DNA of 64,000 bases from Lates calcarifer (Eukaryota; Chordata; Actinopteri; Centropomidae). The notes below the pieces were generated by a model that made no database searches, was not told where the DNA came from, and worked only from the letters and a program-made list of their open reading frames with translations. How positions within the stretch are numbered: position 1 is the first letter of the stretch; each line of letters starts with the position of its first letter. Position numbers and translations under genes: made by a program. The stretch is from positions 2,322,454 to 2,386,453 of the forward strand of contig NC_066833.1 of the NCBI RefSeq assembly GCF_001640805.2, given 5' to 3'. Below are positions 52,246 through 63,364 of the stretch, in pieces.

Positions 52246-52496
52246 ACCTGACAGGTAAACACTTATGGATTAAACTGGTGGATATAGTGATATATTCATG
52301 ATGCTATTGTGGCTAAAAACAATATTAAATATTAACATTTCTCCCGGTGTGGTAGTAAATGTTCGATAATCAAGTCTGAACGACGCAGCAAGAAAAACTA
52401 ACTCAAAACTATAGTGAGCAAAACGATGCATCTTACATCCTTACACAGACCGGCTTTAGACTCATGTGATGTATAGTCTTAGTTAACAGAGAAGTC

Positions 52497-52697
52497 ATGG
52501 TAAATGGACTGCACTTGTATGGCTCTAGTCACTCTCATACAGCACTATAGGAAGTGCTCTAACACACACACACCAATGATACATCGGGGACAATTTGGCA
52601 TCTTGCCCAAGGGTACTTCTGCACACAGACTGGAGGAGCCGGGAATCAAACCACTGACCTTCTGATTAGTGGACGACCCGCTCAACCTCCAGGACAG
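52497..52697 (-). mobile_element. tRNA-derived SINE, nearly full length
   Basis: Read on the minus strand it begins near 52,697 with GGAGGTTGAGCGGGTCGTCC, a tRNA-like head with a degenerate A box. An internal B box GGTTTGATTCC follows at 52,642-52,652 (consensus GGTTCGANTCC). Next come CCGGCTCCTCCAGTCTGTGT, a GGGCAAGATGCC conserved body, a TG-rich stretch and a tail ending CAAGTGCAGTCCATTTACC near 52,497. This is the layout of a pol III-transcribed retroposon and matches, from memory, a very common fish SINE. A degraded 3' fragment of apparently the same family is at 38.25 kb. The B box carries one change from consensus, so this copy is probably not transcribed. Confidence 0.78.
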
Positions 52698-53344
52698 TCT
52701 CCTTCCTGTGGGACTGTTACCTGGGTCCTCAGGTTCAGATTTACAACCAAACTGCAGCCGTTTTATCTCTGGATATTGAAACATAACAGGAGTTGTGAGG
52801 AGGTTTTATTTTGAGCCTGTTTAAATAGAAAACATTCTCCACTAACTGTTGGAGTATTCAGTATGTCAGCTCTTTGTCTGCTCTGTCACTGGATATGAGC
52901 TTAAACAATCAGCTCAGAGAGGGTTTCCATTCTTAGAGGTCTGGAGCTATCACAGTGTCCTTGTTTGGAACAAGTAAAATAAAATGACAATCATGCGTCA
53001 AATGCTGAGTCATTTTCAGGTGATGATATAAAGGCTTCAGGTAATACTGCTCCTGTGCCGACCTGTCGATTCAATTCCTCCGAGGGTTTTATCAGGAAGA
53101 GTCTGTACAGTGGAACAAAGCAACGTCCTGTTGACTTGAAAGACCAGACTGGTGGGGTTTTTATGTGTTAGCCCATTCACTACAGAGCAGCTTTATTGCT
53201 GCTGATCTCCTATTTAAGAACATGCTGTAGTGTTTTTAGATGGAGCTTTCCTGCCTTTGCATCAGCCTACAGTTTCTGCTTATTTCAGTAAAGCTTGTGT
53301 TCTGTGTTCACTGGAGTCAAAGATAGTGTTGTGTGAAGTCAGGA
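52698..53344. other. Intergenic, nothing recognised
   Basis: No gene or repeat supported in this stretch. Confidence 0.55.
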
Positions 53345-53475
53345 TTATGGCGGCAACTCATGATTATTTTCTCGGTTAATTCATTAGGTCAATAACATGT
53401 TGGAAAAATCCCTGCTGCAGTTTTCCAGAGCAAAGATCTTCAAAGTGCTTTTCTTTGTCTGAAGTTTGCTGGTTT
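53345..53475 (+). repeat. Interspersed repeat family C, 5' half
   Basis: Reads ATGATTATTTTCTCGGTTAA, TTCATTAGGTCAATAACATG, CTGCAGTTTTCCAGAGCAAA, GATCTTCAAAGTGCTTTTCT, TTGTCTGAAGTTTGCTGG. This is the left half of the repeat whose right half appears at 19.1-19.3 kb and, inverted, at 32.6 kb. Confidence 0.68.
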
Positions 53476-53627
53476 TCCTCAGTGTCAAGTCAGTGGTCTG
53501 GACCGTTCATGTGGGCCTGGTCTGTACTCTGCAGAGGTGAGAGAGGCTGGCGACATCCTGATCATTCAGAGTGATTTACTCACATGACAAGACGTCTGGC
53601 GCTGTGGGACACGGCTGGCTCTCCAGT

Positions 53628-53815
53628 TTTTTTTTAGCTCTTTTAACTTTTTTAAACCTCTTTCCCTCTACTTTTTTCATTCTTATTCTATTCTATTTAT
53701 ATTTTGTGTCGTTTGCAAACTGTCCTGTGTGCTGTGTCTGTCTGTATAAGCTGCTGGAAACTTAATTTCCCTGAGGGAGTCATCCCAAAGGGATCAATAA
53801 AGTCTTGTCTAAGAA
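53628..53815 (+). mobile_element. 5'-truncated LINE, 3' end only
   Basis: T/C-rich stretch, then TGTCCTGTGTGCTGTGTCTG, TAAGCTGCTGGAAACTTAAT, TTCCCTGAGGGAGTCATCCC and AAAGGGATCAATAAAGTCTTGTCTAAG. The TTTCCC ... GGGATCAATAAAG ending is characteristic of teleost RTE/jockey-type LINE 3' tails, comparable to TTTCCCACAAGTGGGATAAAATAAAG at 40.67 kb. No coding sequence remains. Confidence 0.75.
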
Positions 53816-53873
53816 TTTAAAACCCTCTCATACAAAATATTCATTATGTGTAAGAGTGAAGATTTATTCAGAT

Positions 53874-53996
53874 CTTCAGTACCACAATGTAAAACTCAAA
53901 TCCTACTTAAGTACAAGTCCTTTATTATTAGCTAGATGTAGCATCAGCAGTGAAGGTACTCCTCCTGCTGTAACAGTCAGGCTGATATCTGACTCT
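53874..53996 (+). repeat. Interspersed repeat family B, 5' half
   Basis: Contains TCAGTACCACAATGTAAAAC, TCAAATCCTACTTAAGTACA, AGTCCTTTATTATTAGCTAG and GTAGCATCAGCAGTGAAGGTA. This corresponds to the part of the family B consensus that precedes the piece at 18.35 kb. Confidence 0.68.
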
Positions 53997-54814
53997 GACT
54001 TCACATAAAGACACTGCTACTAACCCTCATGAAAACTAGGTACACACAGTAATTATTTGATCACTGAACCAATCAAATGCTTCTCTGCCAACACTTAGGT
54101 TGAGATAGTTTATCAGACACATGAAGATCACAGATCACACACTACAATTATTCATGTGAGGCTACAAATTAGAGCCTAAATATGAGTCAAATGTGCCATC
54201 ATGTTTCAGCCTCTGATAATAAACAGATTACTTTTAGATTGTTGTTCAGACAAAACAAGATATGAATATGTTGTCTGGGTCTTCAGGGGAAACTGATGAC
54301 TGACTCTATTTACCAAACCAATTAATCACTTAATGGCAGATTAATCAGTAACTCAAACAGTTCAGCAAAGTAGAATCTAAGCGGTCAGCTTTCAGGCTGA
54401 ATTGAACCTCTCACAGCAGCTGTACATTTTGCCAGTGCTGATGTTAATAAAAGAGTAGTGATGGAGAATCCATGGTACCCAGGTCTAACACTGCTGGTCC
54501 TGCTGTAAACCCTGCCATGAAGCACAACACACAGCACTGCAATGCAGATCCATAAATTTCACATTTCTGCTCCAAATGTTCACTTCATGTGCAGAAAGAA
54601 GATTAAAGCAGAAATCTGCACTCAGGCCTTTTCCACAGCTCTGTGACCTTTTGACCTCTCTTTGATCCACACCTGTGAATATGTCAGGATAAAGAAATCA
54701 TGTCAGGTGAATGTTTGACAAGCTGTTTGTATTTTCCACTTCCTGCTGGCAGTGTCACATCCATCATCATCAACTTCAACCACATGTAAAGAAACAACAG
54801 TCACCAGAATCATG

Positions 54815-55488
54815 GATTTTAAATCTTTTAATATTCAAAAAATACTTCAATTCTGTTTTCTTAGTACATAAACCTCCTGGACCTGCTCCTCTATTAATAC
54901 AGTGTAATTCTCTACTGCTTGTTAGGAAATGAAAAGTGCAAAGTAGTGGACACTCTGTCCTCAGCCCACCACGCAGAGGAAAGGCTACTTCAATGCTCCA
55001 AGAAAGAAACAGTCTGTGTGACATCCAGAATCAAACACTGATACTACAGATGTCTGTTTAGAAAAAAACAGAGCAGGGGGCACAGGTGACCCCAGCCACG
55101 TGCAAAATCAAACTTGTTTCAACAGTACATGTCCTGTGGATGGAAATAAAAAATACTAGTCCATTAGAGTCCTCAGGGAGGGACAGCAAAGGAGCTTCTT
55201 TAAAGTCTATGATAAAGCAGCAGATAAACAGGCCAGCCTGTTCCTCCTCCTCCCTGCTGTAGAAGAGTCATTTCAAGTTTCTTCTCAGTCTTTTTGGTTA
55301 AACTTTATGTTGTTTCATATCCTGCAGCCTCCTGTCTGTTCAGCAGGGCCTCACAGCATCGAACAGCTTTAATCCAAACTGAGGATGTAAAAAAATCACT
55401 GCAAAGTAAACCTGTGTGGGGCACCACTGGCAGAACCCGGATTCCTCACAGTATGAGACTAAAACACTGTCCGCAGAGTCAGCAGCTG
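54815..55488 (-). other. arl4c: Probable 3' UTR of arl4c
   Basis: Sequence directly downstream of the arl4c stop codon on the minus strand. There is no intervening gene or recognised repeat, and an ATTAAA polyadenylation-type hexamer lies about 660 nt after the stop. The extent is inferred only. An earlier ATTAAA at 55,368-55,373 would give a UTR of only about 120 nt, and longer forms are possible, since mammalian ARL4C has a long 3' UTR. Confidence 0.45.
54827..54832 (-). terminator. arl4c: Candidate polyadenylation signal ATTAAA for arl4c
   Basis: ATTAAA on the minus strand (TTTAAT on plus), the commonest variant of the poly(A) hexamer. Chosen because no AATAAA occurs on this strand between the stop codon and this point. 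It needs 3'-end reads to confirm. Confidence 0.35.
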
Positions 55489-56067
55489 TTACCGCTTCTT
55501 CTTCTGCTTTAAGGATTTCCTCCTCTTCAGTATCATTTCATACAGTTTGTCCATGCCCTCGTGAAGCCCCTCGCCTATTATGGCGCATGCAGGTTGGATG
55601 TGATAGGTGGTGGAGGGGGTGAGCTCGTGCAGGGCCAGCTGCTTCTCGATATCCGCCACGGGCAGAGATTTGGGCAGGTCCTGCTTGTTGGCGATGACCA
55701 GCAGCGGCGTGCCCTGGTTCTCCGCAAACTTGGTGACTTTGTGCAGTTCGGTCTTGGCCTCCTCCAGCCGGTCAACATCCACAGAGTCCACCACGTAAAT
55801 GATCCCGTCGGTGCACCGGCTGTAGGACTTCCACAGGGGCCTCAGCTTCTCCTGGCCTCCCACGTCCCAGAAATGACAGCTGATGCCCTTCGCGGTGCCG
55901 TTACTCAGCTTGATCTTCTCGGTGTTGAAGCCGATCGTGGGAACCGTGTTGACAAATTCATTAAATTTGAGTCTGTAGAGAACTGTGGTCTTCCCCGCGG
56001 AGTCCAGCCCCAGCATGACGATGTGAAGAGACTGGAAGGCAGAGATGTTGGAGAAGCTGTTGCCCAT
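55489..56067 (-). CDS. arl4c: ADP-ribosylation factor-like GTPase 4C (ARL4C)
   Basis: Complete 192-residue ARF-family small GTPase in one exon, the usual ARL4C length (ARL4A is about 200). Visible motifs: Gly2 after the initiator Met with an N-terminal myristoylation context (MGNSFSNIS); P-loop GLDSAGKT at 20-27; switch I TVPTIGF at 41-47; switch II WDVGGQE at 67-73 with the catalytic-position Gln72; guanine-specificity NKQD at 127-130; CA motif at 161-162 (PACAIIG); and a strongly basic C-terminus KRRKSLKQKKKR (181-192), typical of ARL4 proteins and used for membrane and nuclear targeting. The segment NGTAKGISCHFWDVG at 56-70 fits ARL4C better than ARL4A. The start is clear: AAAATGG gives A at -3 and G at +4. 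In other vertebrates GTP-bound ARL4C sits at the plasma membrane, recruits cytohesin ARF-GEFs and influences actin, cell migration and cholesterol transport. Whether this is one of two fish duplicates cannot be told. Confidence 0.98.
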   Translation of the reverse strand: MGNSFSNISAFQSLHIVMLGLDSAGKTTVLYRLKFNEFVNTVPTIGFNTEKIKLSNGTAKGISCHFWDVGGQEKLRPLWKSYSRCTDGIIYVVDSVDVDRLEEAKTELHKVTKFAENQGTPLLVIANKQDLPKSLPVADIEKQLALHELTPSTTYHIQPACAIIGEGLHEGMDKLYEMILKRRKSLKQKKKR

Positions 56068-56700
56068 TTTGGCGTCTTTTTGTCTGCAGCTGCTGGAGGG
56101 TTTAATCCACCTCCGACTCTGGAAATAAAACCGCTCCGGTGCTCAGACCCCGCTCATTAAGTCCTGGGCTGAGGGTGTAAAATTCCTCAGGTCGGGACTG
56201 AGCTCTGGACGACTGGTCGGCTCTGTTGTGGCCCTCAGCAGCAGCGGGGGACGCGGTGCGCCTCAGCAGGACGCAGCGCGCCGTTCATTAGTATTCTCCT
56301 CACGCACTCACACCCATTTGGCGAGGAAGAGGCTCCACAGTTAAAACGCTCCTGCAGGACAGTGCGGACGGAGGCAGCGCTGGAAGGACAACGATGATCA
56401 CAACCTCCACCAGCCCGAACAACCCCCGTCTCCTCTGTACTGACTCAGTCCTCTGCACTGTCACGAACACAGTCACCTCTCAGGACTGTGACTGCGGTCA
56501 AACCCAGGGAAATAAGGTCCACAGAAAATCCACGGACTCGGTCACCGGCTGGTGGCGGACGCTCCTCTCCTCGCGGTCGCTGCAGCTGCTCTGTTGTGAG
56601 GCTGAGAAAACAAGACCGCAGAACAAGAGGCAGCCCCGCTACGCTCCACCCCGCCGGGACATGTGCCAATGAGGCAGCGAGCGTCTACACGAGCCACTGT
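56068..56700 (-). promoter_or_regulatory. arl4c: CpG-rich 5' UTR/promoter region of arl4c
   Basis: The sequence upstream of the arl4c start is much richer in CG dinucleotides than the rest of the window, which is CpG-poor. Examples are GGGGGACGCGGTGCGCCTCA and GGACGCAGCGCGCCG at 56,247-56,284, plus many CG in 56,530-56,665. The CpG-rich zone continues into the coding region. This is the expected look of a CpG-island promoter. No TATA box is evident at a plausible distance, and the start site and any 5' intron were not determined. Confidence 0.65.
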
Positions 56701-58772
56701 GCTGATCCTGTTCCTATAGACACGCAAACACAACCACTGCAAAGTCCCTCATCTGCCGCGTGTGTTCTGTTCCTAACGGCAGACTGTAGAGATCAGTGTG
56801 ATCACTGAGGTAAAGGCTCAGCACTGTCTGAGTTAACTGGTGATTAAAATGCTCCTGTGTTTTATATCATGAGAAATCCTCCACAATCAATCCTGGCCAA
56901 CTGCGCCACCTCCTGGTATAAATGGACATGACCATGAAGGAAGGATGTGCAGCTGTTCAGGTCGATCACTTCTATCACACAGATAACTGAAGTTGACATT
57001 TAAAATTAGAGGAGTACATGTGTCAACACAGACATTGTTTTAACACATGGTTAAATGATAGAGTAGGACACAGTGATTACACATCAGAGACAGTCAGTGT
57101 GAATGTGGAAACCTGCACAGTTACCCACAAGTTAAACACATAAAACAACGAGGAAAACAAGTACGTATGTAGTATACGGACACGTGAACGTTTCACCCAC
57201 ATGTGACGGCTGAGAATCTTATTCGAAATCCTCAGGTGTGAATTCACTCAGGCCTCAGGCCTTCCACCTCCAGTCTTTGCAGCCTCACACGGACTGAGCT
57301 GCAGCCTGTCACCAACACTGTTCTCATCAACATGAAACTTCAGCACCACCCTGTGACCAAGGGAGTTAAGCTGCACAGTGTTTTAAAAGGTCTCCGTGTT
57401 CAGGTTTGTTTGTATTGTTGTGTAAAGAGATGAGAAACAATCACAAAGAGATCTCCCAACTGGACCTGTTGGACCAGTCCCAGCCTGGTCAGCTACGAAC
57501 ATGAACTTGGATGAGAGGTGAAACGTCTTCTAGACTATAACCAAGTCCAGTTGCTTTTGATTAAAACTTTCCTTGAGATACCTATGACCTGGATGAATGA
57601 GAATATTCACAGGCTTGAATCACAAAGAGACATTCACTCAGTGGGGGGGGTTGTTGTCTCAGTCTGTCCATGGCTGTTGGCTTCTTGGAGTTACAAAGAG
57701 CAGCTATTTATTTTGCATATTTAAAGTTGTTTATTCGGCTTTTCTTCATTACACTGAATAAACACTGTAACTATTAATAATATCCAATTTATTATTGCCA
57801 AGACCCAGATCAAAAGCCTCTAAATATAGTCCTGATCAAAACTTATTGTATTTACATACATGTGTCAAAGTACAGCTGTAGATTTTATGATCTAGTCAGG
57901 TAAATCTGAACCCTGTAGAGCTCAAAGTACAGAAACCATGAGCAGGACATGTTGCAGTAGGAGGTCTCTGCAGAAATGAAATAGTTTTTGGTTTTGTTTA
58001 GTACATTTTTAGGATGATGTGATATTACAGTGTGGGCTGTGTGGAGTCTGTATGTGTTGACAGACAGACAGAGACATTTGCATCAGACCCATCTTCAGCT
58101 CGTTTCCAGTCACTTCCTCGTCTTCCTTTTGTGTTGGTGTTTTGTAGATGCTCCATTCTTCTGAGAGCTCAGACAACACTGTCTGTCTGGCCTGTTATTC
58201 TCTCTACTTATCATACTAAAAGGAATACACGTATCTCTCCAGAGCACTTCCACCCTCACCTGCTCCTGAATAATGCAACAACCATCCCCCAAAAACATTC
58301 ACAACCTGTGTCTCCCCAAAGCTGCGAGCAAACAAACAAACACCAGGAAAGTCCAGGACCAGTTCAGTGCATCTGCTTTTAATCTGAGAGTGACGCAGTA
58401 ACTGTACCTGAGGTTATTAGCAAAGTGTTGAATAAACATCCAACTCCTCTGTTATGTCTTTGCTTCACATTTAAACAGCAGAACAAATCACTGATTGGTC
58501 CTTTATCATAAACACAATAGTTTGTGGCACTGATGCTGTGCGACCTTCATCCACTAGATGGCAGATAGAAGTCTACAAAGAACATCAGCACTGTCTTTCT
58601 CCCACATTCAGCTCTTAGATGTTTTTATTTCATCAGAGCAGTGTGAGCTGTGATGTGACACGACTGTGACATGAAATGTGATTTTTAATCTGTAGTTTCT
58701 GCACATTTCCTCAGCAGTGAGTTCAACAGCTGAGTGTTATGATGAAGGTGTGGTGATAAATGAGGTCTGAGC

Positions 58773-58802
58773 CCACACACACACACCACACACACACACA
58801 CA
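58773..58802. repeat. (CA)n microsatellite, interrupted
   Basis: CA run with one CCA interruption, about 30 bp. A further short CA run is at about 58,956-58,966. Confidence 0.93.
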
Positions 58803-59409
58803 GTTCCAGGAAGTAGCTGTAACGTGTTAGAACAAACCGTCAGGGTGCATGTGAGCACATGTTTCAGCCTCTTCAGTTTCTCCTTCATCACTATTCCACA
58901 GAGGATACCTGCAGGAGCACCACGCCGCCCACCTCCTCTTCTCTCTAAATAAATGCACACACACACATCTCTCCCTCTCCTCCTCACATACACACACACC
59001 CGTTTGTTTCCCTGTGTATGTGAGAGCCCTCTGCTGACTGCATTTATTCCCTGAAGCCTGATTCATTTCCAGGGATGTCATTACCGGGGCTGTACTGGAG
59101 GGTAAACATAAATAAACTCCATTTACTCTCTTCTCAGAGGCTGAAATAACATTCAGGATCTCTTCTCTTTTACATTGTTGGATATTGTTATCTTCACAAG
59201 AGCACAGAGGAGCCATTAACCCACCACCCACACACCACCCTTTTTAAACCAAAACAGACCTGAGTCCCTAATAAACTCTAAGTCAGACATGTTAGACATT
59301 TAGTTTCATGTTGACACTTCAGCCTGGAGATATTTAGTGGACACTTATTCATTTAAAAAATGTACCTTATTGGTACATTTCAATAAGGAAAAGAGGAAAA
59401 GCCATGTTG

Positions 59410-59555
59410 TTTGTTCTGTTAGTCTGTTAGCATGTTAGCACTATTCCATGTGCCTGTTTTCAGCGTGTTAAAATCCACATAATAACTCTCACTGTAAGCA
59501 TGGCACATGATACTGTAGATCATTTAACATGCTAACATGCTAATATTGGCATAAA
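59410..59555. repeat. Possible family A fragment (GCTAACATG motifs)
   Basis: GTCTGTTAGCATGTTAGCAC near the left end and AACATGCTAACATGCTAATA near the right end share the hallmark TTAGCATG/CATGCTAA words of family A. The middle is not clearly alignable, so orientation is left open. Confidence 0.4.
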
Positions 59556-61260
59556 GCTGGTTTTTAAACTGGTCACATTTGACAAGTTCAAACTCTGCTC
59601 TGCCAGTGAATTAAAGGCCCCACATGTGTGTGAAGCACATATTTAACACTATGATTTATTCACATTATCAGGCTTGTTCTCCAGAAGCATCTTCATGTTC
59701 TCAGTGGGAGTTTTCTGATCTGCTGATGGGGGTATTTGCATGTGTGTGGGCATGTTTATCTGCTGTTCCCTCAGCCTCGGATGTCTGGGTGTGTCAGACG
59801 TTCTCTCCTCTGCAGGCCAGCCTCAGCTCTGTAAAGACTGTGAACTTCATGCTTGTGTTGTTGTGCTGGTGGTGAAATATTCTGTGTATTGTCTGAGCTG
59901 TGGGTTGCATCTGTACAAATGGATGATGTTCTGCCTTTACTGTATATCCATAACCACCACAGTAAAATGTCATTTTGTAAATGAAAGTGCGATGCCTGCT
60001 TAATGTTTAATAACATGAATGAAAGATAGAGGACGATAAAATGAGAGCTGGTTTTATTCTCAAAGACAAAAAGAAATCAGGTTTCGTGTCCTTGAAGGGA
60101 CCAGGTAGAAAGTGATGTCAGATCAGACAGTTTGTCTGAGACTTCAAAGACTGATCTGCAGGATATCGCAATCCTGATATAACATCCAGACACTCCTAAT
60201 GACCCCGGAGTGTTTGCATTTCTGAAGCTGGAAGCTTTTTTTTCTCTCCAGTTTTGACAGAGAGGCTATAGAAAATTGGACTGCAGCAGCCATGAAAGAT
60301 GAGTGATGCAACGGAGGTCTTTGGCTGTGAAATCCATGTTAAATGACTCGTGGGCCTGTGGCTTTCAGAGCTGAGCTCACTCTTCAGTCATGAAGTCAGA
60401 TTTCATTCAAAACTCTGCCACTGAAAAATATCAGGAAATGTTGTCATCCCTAACCTCCAACCTCCTGAGCGGTCAGAGGATGGATGGAGGCTGTCCGAGC
60501 AGGGTCTGAGACAGGGAGGGAAAGCAAGGTAACAGAAACAGGTGAGCTGTCTACGTCAGGACGATGTGACGTTACATTTTTCTACCGATGAGATGAGCAG
60601 AGACAAAAACAGCGTGGATGGGAATGTGTCCAGAGAAACTACCACGGCTGCTCTAACACTGATTGTGCCTTCATGAAGAATCACCCTGAGAAGCTGCTTA
60701 AAGAAAAGCCTGGCAGAAAATCTGTGAGAGCATTTCCAGTTTGTAGTATCTCTATCTAAACCAGTCCAGGAATAAACTAAATTCATGTTGATGTAATATC
60801 GTGCAGTTTATTATTGCACTTCTGAAGGCTCAAAGAAATAAGCGTTTCAGGTTTTCCCCTGAGAGCAGAAACATGATGTTAGCTCATCCTCAGCTGAATG
60901 GAAACCTCTGTGAACAGCCTGCAGGAGGCTGTTGATGGAGCAGGTTGATTGCTGCTGCTGGAGGTGCACTGCAGGTTGTGTGTTATCCAACCTGATAGAC
61001 CACTGAGCTCCATCTTAGTGGATCCTTCAAGCTGCTTTTGAGAGATAAAAGCATCACTTTTAGTATCACATGTGCCTCCAACAGTTTGCACTGAGGTACA
61101 ATGGAAACTGACAAGACAAGTTCACCTCCCTGAAGAGAGCGTGTAAACTCAGATAAACAGGCAGAGAGTGAGTTGTTGCTCTGTGTGAAAGACAGAAACA
61201 TGGCCTGAATTCTACTTTCATGCTTCACATCTACTATTCACATCCAGAGGCTCTGTGTGA

Positions 61261-61345
61261 ACCACAACTGTCAACTGGTTAGACAGAGGATCATCAGAGT
61301 TATTAGAATTCATCCTCTGGGAAACATGAATGTCTTTGATAAGGT
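61261..61345 (+). repeat. Interspersed repeat family A, 3' part
   Basis: Reads AGACAGAGGATCATCAGAGT, TATTAGAATTCATCCTCTGG, GAAACATGAATGTCTTTGAT, matching the block order of the copies at 9.9 and 15.1 kb. Confidence 0.75.
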
Positions 61346-62332
61346 ATGGACCCAAGCAGTGGACCAGCTGACAAACTGACACCGCAAGTCTGCAAATAAA
61401 TAAATACATTTAAAGAAATGTTTGTTTAGAAGAACTCATGACCCCTCAGATTTATCTTGTAGACCATTTCAAGGCCCCAACCCTCAGGTTAGGGGTCACT
61501 GACCCACACAGAAAGTCTGAGTGTGTGCTGTGACAAAGGTCTACTGGACATTTCATGATGAGATTTTCAGCGTCCAAGTGAAAATGTTGTGGCAGTCAGC
61601 AGGAAAACAGCTGCTTGACACGACACGCCGCCACATGTTGACGTCTTCTGCTGTTTGTGAACCTGTCTGACAAACACCTGCGCACTGCTGCACCACAGAC
61701 CAGGAATTCATCACCTCTGTGAAGATAAATATCCTGCTTCGGAAGCGAGTCCAGTCAGGCAGAGCGATGACGCATGCAGACATGACAGCCGCACCACTGA
61801 GTCGCATCACTGCAGCCACAGCGAGGACAGCTTCTCTGTGATTGTTTGCTTCCAGATCTGCAGAGATGAAGACCCAGTGAGCAGGCCTCGTACACACCAG
61901 CCTGAGCCCCCGCTCATTAACACCTCCTGTTGGATGCAAGTGAGAGATGGCGATTGAAAAATGAATAGCTGCAGGTCACAGCAGTGTCAGTGAAAGTCTG
62001 GAAGCAATTATGAGCATCCTGTAAACTCAGTAAAAGACAGAAGTGTTGAAGGACGAGTCTTTTCTATTCTCATTCTGACTGAAGCTCACAGTCAAGTTTC
62101 TACAGTCTTTTTTAACAAACAGGAGGAAACAGTGCGTTTCGACTATTTTTGGATTAATCCACATTTGGTGCTCTGCTGAGTGTTTGGGCAGCAGGACAGT
62201 GGGTGTGTTACCGAGTCAAAATAAACTACAGTGTGTGTGTGGTCACAATGACAGAACACGTCAAAACAATGTGGTGTTTTTAATAGTTTTTGGACAACAA
62301 TGACACAGAGCAATCTGATGTGTCAGGCGTTG

Positions 62333-62362
62333 GACACACACACACACTCACACACACACACA
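62333..62362. repeat. (CA)n microsatellite, interrupted
   Basis: CA run with one CTCA interruption, about 30 bp. Confidence 0.95.
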
Positions 62363-62625
62363 GAATGTTAGTGTTGGGATGGTTCGGCACATGGGATTTG
62401 TTGACAGTAAGACAAATAGAAAACATCAGCAGACTTATCCTTTCACTGAGTGTGAGATCAGACTGATTGGACACTCAGTAGAGGTACTGTTGCTATGGTT
62501 ACCTGTGGTTTGATGTTGCACTGATGTTTAACTGTGACTGTCTGAGGTTTAGATTTTAATGGACACCTACCAGCCAGTCAGAATGAAGTATCTCTGTGAC
62601 AGTGGGCTAAACCATTCAAAAAACT

Positions 62626-62736
62626 GAAATGTCAACCTTGTGGTGGCACAAGAGTAAAAGTCAGGGGATCGTCCTCAGGGAACCATGAATGTCTGCACAA
62701 CATTTCATGACAAGTTGAGAGATTTCAGTCTGGACC
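62626..62736 (+). repeat. Interspersed repeat family A, 3' part
   Basis: Contains GAAATGTCAACCTTGTGGTG, GCACAAGAGTAAAAGTCAGG, GGATCGTCCTCAGGGAACCA, TGAATGTCTGCACAACATTT and CATGACAAGTTGAGAGATTT, a clear family A copy with a small deletion. Confidence 0.8.
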
Positions 62737-63364
62737 TGACGGCCCTGTTGTCGCTCCTGGAGCTATGACACCCCTGATGTTTCACTCTCTTGAGAATAAT
62801 GTTCTTTGGACACTTTGCTATTTCCAAGAAGAAAGAATACCTATGAAACTGAGTTTTGCAATTTGACTGAACGGATGCTTTTAGAAGTATCTCATCTAAC
62901 TGGAGCAGTGAATGAAAAATGAAGAGACAAGAGGCCTTTGAGAGGTGTTTGCTATCAGGAAATTGTAGAGTTGTTGTTGTTTCCCTTTGTTGTCCTTCAG
63001 CTCCCACATCCCCACATCATTCATCTCGTGGATGCTGCAGTCAGAGAGGAGCGTGAACTGACTCATTCTAAATACATTCTCTGTTTATTGCACCTCTGAC
63101 AGTCATTTGTCTTAATGTCTTTCAATCATTACCCTTCCCCTTTTTTTCTCTTCCTCACTGTCTCTGCACACATGCACAAACACAAAGGTTGCCATGGAGA
63201 TCTGCATGCTGTGCTCTGGAGGTTGCCATGGCACCAGTGTTTACTGAGAGCAGAGTGTTTTGTTGGCACGGTGGTCGCTCTGCCTCCTCCTGCAGCTCAA
63301 ATTAATATAACAGTTATGTTTGTGTGTGTTGAATGCGGCGCTGGATGTTTACTGACTCCTGTAG

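Larger units (their letters stand above)
56701..63364. other. Upstream intergenic region, no gene seen
   Basis: Between arl4c and the right-edge exon candidate I find only repeats (family A fragments, CA runs). The larger open frames (58,032-58,382; 58,827-59,231; 61,553-61,939; up to 134 codons) have no recognisable domain. Distal regulatory elements for arl4c could lie here, but this is not visible from one sequence. Confidence 0.6.

Noticed and set aside
55561..56160. A 199-codon open frame on the plus strand, the longest in the window
   Set aside because: It is exactly antisense to arl4c, whose strong codon bias keeps the opposite frame open. The translation has no recognisable domain, while the minus-strand product is an unmistakable ARL4C.
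61553..61939. 128-codon frame on the minus strand
   Set aside because: No domain or conserved motif visible, and the start lies in unremarkable non-coding sequence.
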